64,000 bases of DNA. Source: Cronobacter turicensis z3032. Its GTDB lineage: Bacteria; Pseudomonadota; Gammaproteobacteria; Enterobacterales; Enterobacteriaceae. The notes under the pieces are model-generated. The model made no database searches. It worked only from the letters and a program-made list of their open reading frames with translations, and was not told the origin of the DNA. Below, in pieces: positions 17,381 to 26,418 of the stretch (its first letter is position 1; each line of letters begins with the position of its first letter). The translations under genes and the position numbers were made by a program. The stretch spans positions 2,298,074 through 2,362,073 of the forward strand of contig FN543093.2 of the NCBI GenBank assembly GCA_000027065.2, written 5' to 3'.

Positions 17381-18088
17381 TCAGTAGTAGTTGATTTCGT
17401 TCTGAATCGTGAATTTGTGCAGCACGGGCGGCGTCACGCTGGCGTCGGTAATTTCCAGTACGCAGCTTGACGGATTGAGGTGACGGTCATATTCGCAGCT
17501 CTGCTTTGCCGTATCGATCACTTTATCGTTAAGCTTCGTCACCGAGGTGTAATCGTGTTTTTTACGCTTATCGCTGGGCGTGGCCACGGTTAAGAGTTCA
17601 GCGTCTTTGGCTTTACTGGTTTTGCCGAGCGGATAACCTTCTTCATCGTAGCGGTAGTTCACGGTGACATCCGGCGTGTGCCCTTTCACCACAAATTCGC
17701 GATCGTTGGTTTCATACACCATGCCCACCGAAGGCAGTTCGGCCAGCTGGCATTTGCCCTGCAAACGAATACGTTTTTCACGGCTCAGCGCGTCGAGGTA
17801 GTAGTTGGCGTCCAGCACCAGCGACATATGGCTGTTGCTCGGTTTATCAACGTAGTTCAGCGTCTCGAAACATCCCTCCTCGGAGAGCGTGCCGTTCACT
17901 TCCGTCTCCACCTCGCCGCTGTCGTTAATCAGCTTCTGGGTGAAATTTTTTACCGGGCCGCGCAGCGGATCGAAATTAAACTCACTGGAGAAACTCGCCA
18001 TCTCCGGGCTGAACGGCGCCAGCGCGTCTGGCTTATCGCAACCAGTAAGCACCAGCGATACCATCATTACCGTCACGTATTTTTTCAC
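17381..18088 (-). CDS. ynfC: Lipoprotein YnfC (UPF0257)
   Basis: A 235-residue lipoprotein (E. coli YnfC 236). A short signal VKKYVTVMMVSLVLTG is followed by the lipobox Cys (LTGC, residue 17). The mature part shares FSPEMASFSSEFNFDPLRGP and LRGPVKNFTQKL, LQGKCQLAELPS and SCEYDRHLNPSSC with E. coli. The start is a GTG at 18086-18088 with AAGGAT upstream; a longer in-frame start would disrupt the lipoprotein signal. Asp at +2 is absent (Asp follows Cys directly: CDKP), which would favour retention in the inner membrane. Function unknown. Confidence 0.9.
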   Translation of the reverse strand: MKKYVTVMMVSLVLTGCDKPDALAPFSPEMASFSSEFNFDPLRGPVKNFTQKLINDSGEVETEVNGTLSEEGCFETLNYVDKPSNSHMSLVLDANYYLDALSREKRIRLQGKCQLAELPSVGMVYETNDREFVVKGHTPDVTVNYRYDEEGYPLGKTSKAKDAELLTVATPSDKRKKHDYTSVTKLNDKVIDTAKQSCEYDRHLNPSSCVLEITDASVTPPVLHKFTIQNEINYY

Positions 18089-18204
18089 GTCTTTATTATC
18101 CTTCTGCGGCCTCGCCAAAAGCGGCATGATATCTGAAAAGTCAGTGATATATATAACAACTGCTATGCTTACTACATCTGTTTTACGTCAATAAGGAGCC
18201 GTTA

Positions 18205-18501
18205 ATGAAAAAACGTTACTGGGCAGGCGCCCTGCTGCTGGCCGCGACATTACCGGTCAGCGCTGCGCAAAACTCCTGTGAACGAGTCAAAGCCGATATT
18301 GAACAGCGCATCATTAATAATGGCGTACCGGAGAACGGGTTTACGTTAACTATCGTTCCTAACGACCAGGCTGACCAGCCGGATGCGCAGGTTGTCGGTC
18401 ATTGCGCCAACGATACGCAAAAAATTCTCTACACCCGCACCCAGAGCGGCAACGCCGCAGGCGGCGCAACGTCGCAGGGCGCAGCCAGCGAACCGCAATA
18501 A
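18205..18501 (+). CDS. ynfD: Exported DUF1161 protein YnfD
   Basis: A 98-residue protein with signal peptide MKKRYWAGALLLAATLPVSA (cleavage after about residue 21) followed by a DUF1161 domain: NSCERVKADIEQRIINNGVP and GHCANDTQKILYTR with two Cys residues. The C-terminal tail is Gly/Ala/Ser-rich. The role of DUF1161 proteins is unknown. AAGGAG precedes the start, and a strong terminator follows. It reads away from ynfC. Confidence 0.88.
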   Translation: MKKRYWAGALLLAATLPVSAAQNSCERVKADIEQRIINNGVPENGFTLTIVPNDQADQPDAQVVGHCANDTQKILYTRTQSGNAAGGATSQGAASEPQ

Positions 18502-18509
18502 TCGCATAA

Positions 18510-18529
18510 GGGGCTTCGGCCCCTTTTTT
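18510..18529 (+). terminator. Terminator of ynfD
   Basis: GGGGC-TTCG-GCCCC with a UUCG tetraloop is followed by six Ts, a textbook intrinsic terminator eight bases past the stop. Confidence 0.9.
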
Positions 18530-18557
18530 ATATCCACATTCCCTTACGCCCCATCTA

Positions 18558-18622
18558 TTGACCCTCGTTAACGTTTTCTACTCCATTCTGGGTAAAACTC
18601 TTCTTGCGCTAATCATTAGCGC
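18558..18622 (+). promoter_or_regulatory. Candidate control region of the ynfE operon
   Basis: TTGACCCTCGTTAA (18558-18571) matches the FNR consensus in 7 of 10 positions. Further on, GCGCTAATCATTAGCGC (18606-18622) is a perfect 17-base palindrome with 7-base arms. Both precede ynfE (18690). E. coli ynfE is FNR-activated and nitrate-repressed. Which protein uses the palindrome is unknown. Confidence 0.35.
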
Positions 18623-18689
18623 TCTAATCATCTGAGTTTCTTACCTCATGGCCGCCCGGTGTTTTCAGCGGCCCGCCAGGGAGCGCGTT

Positions 18690-21122
18690 ATGTCACAACA
18701 GCAAGAGGGCATCAGCCGTCGTCATTTTCTTACGACCACTTCACTGGGCGGCCTGGCGCTGGCGGCGGGCGGCGTCACGCTGCCTTTCGGTTTCAGCTGC
18801 ATTGCCGCCGCCGTCAACACCTCCGTTACTCCGCCTGACGATAAGATTGTCTGGGGCGCCTGCTCGGTGAACTGCGGCAGCCGCTGCGCGCTGCGCCTGC
18901 ATGTGCGCAACGACACCGTCTGGCGCGTCGAAACCGACAACACAGGGCTCGATATGTATGGCGATCATCAGGTTCGCGCCTGCCTGCGCGGACGATCGAT
19001 CCGGCGGCGCATCAACCACCCCGCTCGTCTGAACTACCCCATGAAGCGCGTCGGCAAACGCGGCGAAGGGAAGTTTAAGCGCATCAGCTGGGACGAGGCG
19101 CTCGACACCATTACGGACAGCCTGAAGCGCATCGTCGCGCAGTACGGCAATGAGGCCGTGTATATCAACTACACCTCCGGCGTCGTGGGCGGCAATATCA
19201 CCCGCTCCTCGCCTTACGCCTCGCTGGTGGCGCGGCTGATGAACTGCTACGGCGGCTTTCTCAGCCATTACGGCACCTACAGCACCGCGCAAATCGCGGC
19301 CGCCATGCCCTACACCTACGGCTCGAACGAAGGCAACAGCACGTCAGATATCGTTAACAGCAAGCTGGTGGTGATGTTTGGCAACAACCCGGCGGAAACT
19401 CGCATGAGCGGCGGCGGGATCACGTATCACCTTGAACAGGCTCGCGAACGGTCGCAGGCGCGCATGATTGTTATCGATCCGCGCTACACCGATACCGCCG
19501 CCGGGCGTGAAGATGAGTGGATCCCGATCCGCCCCGGCACCGACGCCGCGCTGGTCTCCGCGCTCGCGTGGGTGATGATCGATGAAGATTTAGTCGATCA
19601 ACCGTTCCTCGATCGTTATTGCGTGGGCTATGACGAGAAAACGCTCCCGGCAGGCGCGCCCGCGAACGGTCATTACAAAGCGTATATTCTCGGCCAGGGC
19701 GAAGACGGCATTGCCAAAACCCCCGCCTGGGCGGCGCACATCACGGGAATTCCACAAGAACGCATCATAAAGCTGGCCCGCGAAATCGCGGGCGCCAGAC
19801 CGGCGTATATCTGCCAGGGCTGGGGGCCGCAGCGCCAGGCGAACGGCGAGCTAACGTCGCGCGCCATCGCGATGCTGCCCATCCTCACCGGCAATGTCGG
19901 CATTCACGGCGGCAACAGCGGCGCGCGTGAATCGACGTACACCATCACCATTGAGCGTATGCCGGTACTGGAAAACCCGGTGAAAACGCAGATATCCTGC
20001 TTCAGCTGGACCGACGCCATCGCCCGCGGCCCGCAGATGACCGCGCTCGCCGACGGCGTGCGGGGTAAAGAAAAGCTCGACGTGCCCATCAAGTTCATCT
20101 GGAATTACGCGGGCAATACCATCACTAATCAGCATTCCGATATCAACCGCACGCATGAGATTTTGCAGGACGACACCCAGTGCGAAACCATCGTGGTAAT
20201 TGAAAACTTCATGACCTCATCGGCCCGCTACGCCGACATCCTCCTGCCGGACTTAATGACCGTCGAACAGGAGGATATCATCCCCAACGACTACGCGGGC
20301 AACATGGGCTATCTGATCTTCACCCAGCCCGCGACGTCTGCGAAATTCGAGCGCAGATCGATTTACTGGATGATGAGCGAAGTGGCGAAGCGCCTCGGGC
20401 CTGAGATCCACCAGCGCTTTACCGAAGGGCGCACTCAGGCGCAGTGGCTGCAATACCTGTATGCGAAAATGCGCGCCCGCGATCCGCAACTGCCCGACTA
20501 TGAGGCGCTCAAACAGCAGGGCATCTATAAGCGCCAGGATCCGGATGGGCATTACGTGGCTTATAAAGACTTTCGCGACGATCCCGACGCGCATCCGCTG
20601 AACACCCCTTCCGGCAAAATCGAAATTTACTCCGCCGCGCTTGCCCGCATCGCGCAGACCTGGCGGCTTCGCGAGGATGAAACTATCAGCCCTCTGCCCG
20701 TTTACGCCTCGACATTCGAAGGCTGGGATTCCCCGGCGCGCCGCGACTACCCGCTGCAACTCTTCGGCTTCCACTACAAAGCCCGCACCCACTCCACCTA
20801 CGGCAACATCGACGTCTTACAGGCGGCCTGTCGTCAGGAAGTCTGGATCAACCCGGTCGACGCCCGCGCTCGCGGCATTGAAAACGGCGATCGGGTGCGC
20901 GTGTTTAACGCGCGCGGCGAAGTGCGGCTGGAGGCGAAAGTGACACCGCGCATCATGCCCGGCGTGAGCGCCATGGGCCAGGGCGCGTGGCACCATGCCG
21001 ATATGAACGGCGACCGCATCGATCACGGCGGCTGCGTCAATGTTCTGACGACGCAGCGCCCGTCGCCGCTCGCCAAAGGCAACCCACAGCACACCAATCT
21101 GGTGCAGATAGCGAAGATCTGA
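18690..21122 (+). CDS. ynfE: Tat-exported molybdopterin reductase YnfE (DMSO/selenate reductase type)
   Basis: An 810-residue catalytic subunit. The Tat signal ISRRHFLTTTS is near residues 7-17. The [4Fe-4S] ligands are in WGACSVNCGSRCALRLHV (about 68-85) with the fourth Cys in VRACLRGRS. Bis-MGD-binding stretches include VVMFGNNPAETRMSGGG and QGWGPQRQANGE. YnfE of E. coli supports selenate reduction and can act as a DMSO reductase paralogue. The start at ATG 18690 places the twin-arginine motif correctly. The gene heads a five-gene operon with dmsA-like, dmsB, ynfH and dmsD. Confidence 0.9.
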   Translation: MSQQQEGISRRHFLTTTSLGGLALAAGGVTLPFGFSCIAAAVNTSVTPPDDKIVWGACSVNCGSRCALRLHVRNDTVWRVETDNTGLDMYGDHQVRACLRGRSIRRRINHPARLNYPMKRVGKRGEGKFKRISWDEALDTITDSLKRIVAQYGNEAVYINYTSGVVGGNITRSSPYASLVARLMNCYGGFLSHYGTYSTAQIAAAMPYTYGSNEGNSTSDIVNSKLVVMFGNNPAETRMSGGGITYHLEQARERSQARMIVIDPRYTDTAAGREDEWIPIRPGTDAALVSALAWVMIDEDLVDQPFLDRYCVGYDEKTLPAGAPANGHYKAYILGQGEDGIAKTPAWAAHITGIPQERIIKLAREIAGARPAYICQGWGPQRQANGELTSRAIAMLPILTGNVGIHGGNSGARESTYTITIERMPVLENPVKTQISCFSWTDAIARGPQMTALADGVRGKEKLDVPIKFIWNYAGNTITNQHSDINRTHEILQDDTQCETIVVIENFMTSSARYADILLPDLMTVEQEDIIPNDYAGNMGYLIFTQPATSAKFERRSIYWMMSEVAKRLGPEIHQRFTEGRTQAQWLQYLYAKMRARDPQLPDYEALKQQGIYKRQDPDGHYVAYKDFRDDPDAHPLNTPSGKIEIYSAALARIAQTWRLREDETISPLPVYASTFEGWDSPARRDYPLQLFGFHYKARTHSTYGNIDVLQAACRQEVWINPVDARARGIENGDRVRVFNARGEVRLEAKVTPRIMPGVSAMGQGAWHHADMNGDRIDHGGCVNVLTTQRPSPLAKGNPQHTNLVQIAKI

Positions 21123-21194
21123 CGCGGGCTGAACACAAAAATCAGAACAACAGGAACCACATTGACTCTCCGTTCTGGAGACAAGGAGTGAGTA

Positions 21195-23627
21195 ATGTCA
21201 AATACCGATAGTCCGGTCGGGATCAGCCGCCGCACGCTGGTGAAATGCACCGCGCTGGGCGGCCTGGCGCTCGCGGCAGGCGGCATCTCCCTGCCCTTCG
21301 GGCTCCGGCCTGCGGCGGCTGCGGTGGGACGCGCCATTGCGCCAGATGAACGCGTCGTCTGGAGCGCCTGCACCGTCAACTGCGGCAGCCGCTGTCCGCT
21401 GCGTATGCATGTGGCGCAGGGCGAGATCCGCTATGTCGAAACCGATAACACCGGTAGCGATGACTATGACGGGCTGCACCAGGTCCGCGCCTGCCTGCGC
21501 GGGCGCTCCATGCGGCGGCGCGTCTACAACCCGGATCGTCTGAAATACCCCATGAAGCGCGTCGGCAAACGCGGCGAAGGCAAATTCGCGCGCATCAGCT
21601 GGGAAGAGGCGCTGGATACTATCGCCCAGGGCATGAAGCGCATTATCAGCGAATATGGCAACGAGGCGATTTATCTCAACTACGGCACCGGCACGCTCGG
21701 CGGCACTATGACCCGCTCCTGGCCGCCGGGGAAAACGCTGATTGCCCGCCTGATGAACTGTTGCGGCGGTTATCTTAACCACTACGGCGATTACTCCAGC
21801 GCGCAGATCGCCGCGGGCCTGAACTACACCTATGGCGGCTGGGCCGACGGCAACAGCCCGTCCGATATTGCAAACAGCAAGCTGGTGGTGCTGTTTGGCA
21901 ATAACCCCGGCGAAACCCGCATGAGCGGCGGCGGCGTGACGTACTACCTTGAGCAGGCGCGCGCGAAATCGCAGGCGCGAATGATAGTCATCGATCCGCG
22001 CTATACCGACACCGCCGCCGGGCGCGAGGATGAGTGGATCCCGATCCGCCCCGGCACCGATGCCGCGCTGGCCGCCGCGATCGCCTGGGTGTTGATCACC
22101 GAAAACTATGTCGATCAGCCGTTTCTGGATAACTACTGCGTCGGCTACGACGAGAAAACCCTGCCGCCTGGCGCGCCGGCTAATGGCCACTATAAAGCCT
22201 ATATCCTGGGCGACGGGCCGGACAACACCGCCAAAACGCCCGCCTGGGCCGCGCCCATTACCGGGATTCCCGAAGCGCGCATTATCAAACTCGCCCGCGA
22301 AATCGGCGAGGCCAAACCGGCGTTTATCGCGCAGGGCTGGGGGCCGCAACGCCATTCCAACGGCGAACTGGCCTGCCGTGCGATAGCGATGCTCCCTGTT
22401 CTCACGGGGAACGTCGGCATTCACGGCGGCAACAGCGGCGCGCGCGAAGGTTCATTCTCACTCCCCTTCGAGCGGATGCCGACGCTGGAAAACCCGGTAC
22501 AGACCAGTATCTCGATGTTTACCTGGACCGACGCCATTGAGCGCGGCCCGTCGATGACCGCTACCGCCGACGGCGTGCGCGGCAAAGAGAAGCTCGACGT
22601 GCCGATTAAGATGATCTGGAACTACGCCGGTAACTGTCTTATCAACCAGCACTCGCACATTAACCGCACCCACGAAATTTTGCAGGACGACAAAAAGTGC
22701 GAGCTGATCGTGGTGATCGACTGCCATATGACCGCCTCGGCGCGCTATGCCGATATTCTGCTGCCGGACTGCACTGCGTCTGAGCAGATGGATTTCGCGC
22801 TCGACGCTTCCTGCGGCAACATGGCCTACGTGATTTTCGCCGACCAGGTGATTGCGCCGCGCTTTGAATGTCGCACTATCTATGACATCACCAGCGCGCT
22901 CGCGGTGCGCATGGGGGTCGGTGAGCAATTTACCGAAGGCCGCACGCAGGAAGGCTGGCTGCGCCATCTTTACGCCCAGTCGCAGCGCGCGATCCCGGAA
23001 CTGCCGGATTTCGACACGTTCCGCAAACAGGGGATCTTTAAGCTTCGGGATCCGCAGGGCCATCACGTCGCCTATCAGGCTTTCCGGGAAAACCCGACCG
23101 CGAACCCGCTCGACACGCCCTCCGGCAAAATCGAGATCTACTCATCGGCGCTTGCCGATATCGCCGCGCGCTGGCAGTTGCCGGAAGGCGATGTCATCCA
23201 CCCTCTGCCGGTCTACAGCCCCGGTTTTGAACAGGCAAGCGATCCGCTGCGCGCGCAGTACCCGCTCCAGCTCACCGGTTTTCACTATAAATCCCGCACC
23301 CACTCGACTTACGGCAACGTCGACGTTTTACAGGCCGCGTGTCGCCAGCAGATTTGGATTAACCCGCAGGATGCGCAGGCGCGCGGCATACACGATGGCG
23401 ACCCGGTGCGGGTCTGGAACGCGCGCGGCGAAGCGCGCATCGAGGCGAAAGTGACGCCGCGCATTATGCCGGGCGTCGTGGCGCTGGGCGAAGGCGCGTG
23501 GTACCAGCCTGACGCGCAGGGCGTCGATCACGCCGGCTCTATTAATGTACTGACCACCCAACGGCCGTCGCCGCTGGCGAAAGGTAATCCGTCTCACAGC
23601 AATTTAGTTCAGCTTGCCAGGGTTTAA
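21195..23627 (+). CDS. dmsA: Second molybdopterin reductase subunit, DmsA-like (ynfF position)
   Basis: An 810-residue paralogue of the preceding product, with Tat motif ISRRTLVKCTA and cluster motif WSACTVNCGSRCPLRMHV. It has stretches that I recall from E. coli DmsA rather than YnfF: NYGTGTLGGTMTRSWPPG and HYGDYSSAQIAAGLNYTYGG, WADGNSPSDI and VLFGNNPGETRMSGGG. By position it is ynfF. DmsA reduces DMSO and TMAO with electrons from DmsB. ACAAGGAG lies upstream of ATG 21195. Either catalytic subunit could pair with the single DmsB/YnfH set downstream. Confidence 0.85.
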   Translation: MSNTDSPVGISRRTLVKCTALGGLALAAGGISLPFGLRPAAAAVGRAIAPDERVVWSACTVNCGSRCPLRMHVAQGEIRYVETDNTGSDDYDGLHQVRACLRGRSMRRRVYNPDRLKYPMKRVGKRGEGKFARISWEEALDTIAQGMKRIISEYGNEAIYLNYGTGTLGGTMTRSWPPGKTLIARLMNCCGGYLNHYGDYSSAQIAAGLNYTYGGWADGNSPSDIANSKLVVLFGNNPGETRMSGGGVTYYLEQARAKSQARMIVIDPRYTDTAAGREDEWIPIRPGTDAALAAAIAWVLITENYVDQPFLDNYCVGYDEKTLPPGAPANGHYKAYILGDGPDNTAKTPAWAAPITGIPEARIIKLAREIGEAKPAFIAQGWGPQRHSNGELACRAIAMLPVLTGNVGIHGGNSGAREGSFSLPFERMPTLENPVQTSISMFTWTDAIERGPSMTATADGVRGKEKLDVPIKMIWNYAGNCLINQHSHINRTHEILQDDKKCELIVVIDCHMTASARYADILLPDCTASEQMDFALDASCGNMAYVIFADQVIAPRFECRTIYDITSALAVRMGVGEQFTEGRTQEGWLRHLYAQSQRAIPELPDFDTFRKQGIFKLRDPQGHHVAYQAFRENPTANPLDTPSGKIEIYSSALADIAARWQLPEGDVIHPLPVYSPGFEQASDPLRAQYPLQLTGFHYKSRTHSTYGNVDVLQAACRQQIWINPQDAQARGIHDGDPVRVWNARGEARIEAKVTPRIMPGVVALGEGAWYQPDAQGVDHAGSINVLTTQRPSPLAKGNPSHSNLVQLARV

Positions 23628-23636
23628 GGAGTCCTG

Positions 23637-24254
23637 ATGACCACACAATATGGCTTTTATATCGATTCCAGCCGCTGCACCGGGTGTAAAACCTGCGAGC
23701 TGGCGTGCAAGGATTACAAAGATCTCACCCCTGATGTCAGCTTTCGCCGCATCTATGAATACGCAGGCGGCGACTGGCAGGAAGATAACGGCGTCTGGCA
23801 TCAAAACGTCTTTGCCTATTACCTCTCAATAGCCTGTAACCACTGTGAGGATCCGGCCTGCACCAAAGTGTGCCCGAGCGGCGCGATGCACAAGCGCGAA
23901 GACGGCTTTGTGGTGGTGAATGAAGACGTCTGTATCGGCTGTCGCTACTGCCATATGGCCTGTCCGTACGGCGCGCCGCAATACAACGCGGCCAAAGGGC
24001 ATATGACCAAATGCGACGGCTGCTATGAACGCCTCGCTGAGGGCAAAAAACCGATTTGCGTCGAATCCTGCCCGCTGCGCGCGCTGGATATGGCGCCGAT
24101 TGAGGAGCTGCGTAAAAAGTACGGTTCGCTGGCGCAGGTCGCGCCGCTGCCCGCCGCGCACTTTACCCGCCCGAATATCGTGATTAAACCCAATGCAAAC
24201 AGCCGCCCGACCGGTGACACCACCGGCAAACTGGCGAATCCGAAGGAGGTCTGA
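23637..24254 (+). CDS. dmsB: Four-cluster ferredoxin-like subunit DmsB/YnfG
   Basis: A 205-residue iron-sulfur subunit, the same length as E. coli DmsB and YnfG. Sixteen Cys residues are grouped in four CxxC-type motifs: CTGCKTCELACK (17-28), CNHCEDPACTKVCP (about 67-80), CIGCRYCHMACP (about 99-110) and CDGCYERLAEGKKPICVESC (about 126-145), binding four [4Fe-4S] clusters. It passes electrons from the membrane subunit to the catalytic subunits and is co-exported with them by Tat. It starts 10 bases after the previous stop. Confidence 0.93.
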   Translation: MTTQYGFYIDSSRCTGCKTCELACKDYKDLTPDVSFRRIYEYAGGDWQEDNGVWHQNVFAYYLSIACNHCEDPACTKVCPSGAMHKREDGFVVVNEDVCIGCRYCHMACPYGAPQYNAAKGHMTKCDGCYERLAEGKKPICVESCPLRALDMAPIEELRKKYGSLAQVAPLPAAHFTRPNIVIKPNANSRPTGDTTGKLANPKEV

Positions 24255-24255
24255 A

Positions 24256-25104
24256 ATGGGAAGCGGATGGCATGAATGGCCGCTGGTGTTATTCACCGTG
24301 CTCGGCCAGTGCGTGGCGGGCGGGCTTATCGTCACCGGGCTGGCGTGGTTTGCTGGCAGTCAGGATGAACGCACGCGCATTGTGCGCGCCATGTTTTTTC
24401 TGTGGGTTTTAATGGGTATCGCGTTTCTCGCCTCGGTGATGCATCTCGGCTCGCCGCTGCGCGCGTTTAATTCCCTGAACCGTCTCGGCCACTCGCCGCT
24501 CAGTAATGAAATCGCCAGCGGATCGCTGTTTTTCGCGGTCGGCGGGCTGTGGTGGCTGGTGGCGGCGCTCGGGAAAATGCCGCAGACGCTCGGGAAAATC
24601 TGGCTCATCGTGGCGATGGCGCTCGGCGTGCTGTTTATTTTCGCGATGACCCGTGTGTATCAGATAAACACGGTGCCGACCTGGCATAACGGCTACACCA
24701 CGCTCGGCTTTTTCCTGACGGCATTCCTCGGCGGGCCGCTGCTCGGCGCGCTCCTGCTGGCGGGCGCGGGCGTTGCTGGCCCGCGGGCGTTCGCGGTGGT
24801 GTGCGTGCTCGCGCTGGCGGTAAGCCTGGCGGCGGCGCTGATGCAGAGCGCGGGTCTTGCGGGCATTCACAGCTCCGTCCAACAGGCGAGCGCCCTGCTG
24901 CCGGATTACGGCTTCTGGCAGGCGTGGCGCATGGTGTTGCTGGCGCTCGGCATCGGCTGCTGGCTCTGCCCGCTGGCGCGCCGCGTGCCGCCGCGCCCGT
25001 GGGGGCTGGCGGCGGGGTTTGCGCTGGTGCTGGTGGGCGAGCTTATCGGCCGCGGCCTCTTTTATGGTCTGCATATGACGGTCGGCATGGCCGTTGCGGG
25101 ATAA
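24256..25104 (+). CDS. ynfH: Membrane anchor subunit YnfH/DmsC
   Basis: A 282-residue protein with eight predicted transmembrane helices that anchors the reductase and oxidises menaquinol. It shares MGSGWHEWPLVLFTVLGQCV, MHLGSPLRAFNSLNRLG, LSNEIASGSLFFAVGGLWWL and FYGLHMTVGMAVAG with the DmsC family, and the segment VYQINTVPTWHNGYTTLGFF resembles YnfH more than DmsC. AAGGAGGT stands six bases before ATG 24256, one base after the dmsB stop, so translation is tightly coupled. Confidence 0.92.
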   Translation: MGSGWHEWPLVLFTVLGQCVAGGLIVTGLAWFAGSQDERTRIVRAMFFLWVLMGIAFLASVMHLGSPLRAFNSLNRLGHSPLSNEIASGSLFFAVGGLWWLVAALGKMPQTLGKIWLIVAMALGVLFIFAMTRVYQINTVPTWHNGYTTLGFFLTAFLGGPLLGALLLAGAGVAGPRAFAVVCVLALAVSLAAALMQSAGLAGIHSSVQQASALLPDYGFWQAWRMVLLALGIGCWLCPLARRVPPRPWGLAAGFALVLVGELIGRGLFYGLHMTVGMAVAG

Positions 25105-25149
25105 TCTCCGGGCGGCCCCGCCGCCCGGCTTTTTCAGGACAGTGACGCA

Positions 25150-25758
25150 GTGGAACAGAAATTAACGGATATCGCCTGTAGCGCCCGCATTCTGGGGGCG
25201 CTCTTTTATTACTCGCCGGAGGCTCCCGAGGCGCGCGCCATTGTTGACGCGCTGCGCGCGCCAGGCTGGGAGCGGGAATGGCCCTGTGCGTTCGATGCCG
25301 CATGCGTGGCAGGGTTTCGCGCGCGCTACGCCGGGGACGAAACGCTGGCGCAGGCGTGGCAGCGGCTTTTCATCGGTCCGCACGCGCTGCCGGCGCCGCC
25401 CTGGGGATCGGTCTGGCTCGATCGCGAGTCGGTCCTGTTTGGCGACTCCACGCTTGCATTGCAGGGCTGGCTGCGTGAGAACGCCATCGCTTTTGAAACG
25501 CCGCTTCAGGAGCCTGCGGATCATATCGGTCTGCTGTTGCTGCTGGCCGCCTGGCTCGCGGAGCAGGGAAAAACCCGTGAGCTGGACGAGCTGCTGGCCT
25601 GGCATCTGCTGCCGTTCGCGCCGCGTTTTCTGGAGGTCTTCTGCGCGCAGGCGCAGCATCCGTTTTACGTGGCGCTGGGTGGGCTGACCCGCGCGACGCT
25701 TGCCCACTGGCGCAGCGCGCTGCTGATGCCGGTTTCGCAAAAACCGCTTTACCGTTAG
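25150..25758 (+). CDS. dmsD: Tat maturation chaperone DmsD
   Basis: A 202-residue all-helical redox-enzyme maturation protein (TorD family). It shares RILGALFYYSPEAPEAR, the hallmark PPWGSVWLDRESVLFGDSTL (about residues 77-96) and EEPADH-like LQEPADHIGLLLLLAAWLAE with E. coli DmsD, which binds the Tat signals of DmsA and YnfE. The start is GTG 25150 with AGGA about 12 bases upstream. The last four bases overlap the convergent ydgC stop. It closes the reductase operon. Confidence 0.93.
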   Translation: MEQKLTDIACSARILGALFYYSPEAPEARAIVDALRAPGWEREWPCAFDAACVAGFRARYAGDETLAQAWQRLFIGPHALPAPPWGSVWLDRESVLFGDSTLALQGWLRENAIAFETPLQEPADHIGLLLLLAAWLAEQGKTRELDELLAWHLLPFAPRFLEVFCAQAQHPFYVALGGLTRATLAHWRSALLMPVSQKPLYR

Positions 25759-26090
25759 TGAAAGCGGCCCCACAACGCGATTAACAGCCAGGCGCTCAGG
25801 CACCAGCACGCCACCGCGCCGCCGAGCGCCAGGGGCACTTTGACCATCCCGCTTAGCACCCACAGCGAGGCCAGATAGACAAAGTAAGGAATGATGGCCC
25901 ACATCCCGAAAATCACCGTCGTGCGCAGCGCCTCCACGCCGCGCCCGGTGACGACGATATAGTGGGCAATCAGCGCGAAGGTCGGAAAGAGCGGGATCAG
26001 CCCGGCGAGGTAATAGTTTTTCGTTTTCGACAGCATCCCTATCAGCACCACGACAGCCGCGCCGAGCAGCGCTTTTATCAACAGCCCCAT
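25755..26090 (-). CDS. ydgC: GlpM-family inner-membrane protein YdgC
   Basis: A 111-residue protein with four hydrophobic helices, the same length as E. coli YdgC and sharing KTKNYYLAGLIPLFPTFALI and IAHYIVVTGRG. It belongs to the GlpM family, linked to alginate production in Pseudomonas, with no defined function in enterobacteria. In E. coli ydgC lies elsewhere (near rstAB); here it is convergent with dmsD, sharing a 4-base overlap of stop codons. Confidence 0.9.
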   Translation of the reverse strand: MGLLIKALLGAAVVVLIGMLSKTKNYYLAGLIPLFPTFALIAHYIVVTGRGVEALRTTVIFGMWAIIPYFVYLASLWVLSGMVKVPLALGGAVACWCLSAWLLIALWGRFH

Positions 26091-26418
26091 CGTTTTACGT
26101 TCCGTCTTCTGGTTTCGGTTTTTTCCGACCCTACCATAACTGCGCGCTACGCCGGGATTTTTTCACCGCAGCGGTCTCTTTTGTTACGGTGTCACTTATT
26201 CTCCTTCGCTTTTAAGATAATTCTCTGTCGGGCCGCTCAAGCGAGGCGGGATAAGGGGAAACCGTTAATTTCCGGGGTAAATCATTGATCGGCTAAACGT
26301 TACCTCATGTGGAATCCTTCCCGCCCGGTTGCTATAGCTCAATACACCCTGCCGACACACGGCATAACAACAGGCGATCCTCATCGCCATAAAACGTGCA
26401 CCAGGGAGACAACGCCTC
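26091..26418 (+). promoter_or_regulatory. Intergenic region with probable osm operon promoter
   Basis: This 328-base region between divergent ydgC and osmY holds no gene that I can support. An RpoS-like extended -10, TGCTATAGCT, sits at about 26330-26339, 80 bases before osmY. Expression under osmotic stress would fit. The dense AT at 26180-26225 may hold the ydgC promoter. Confidence 0.4.
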
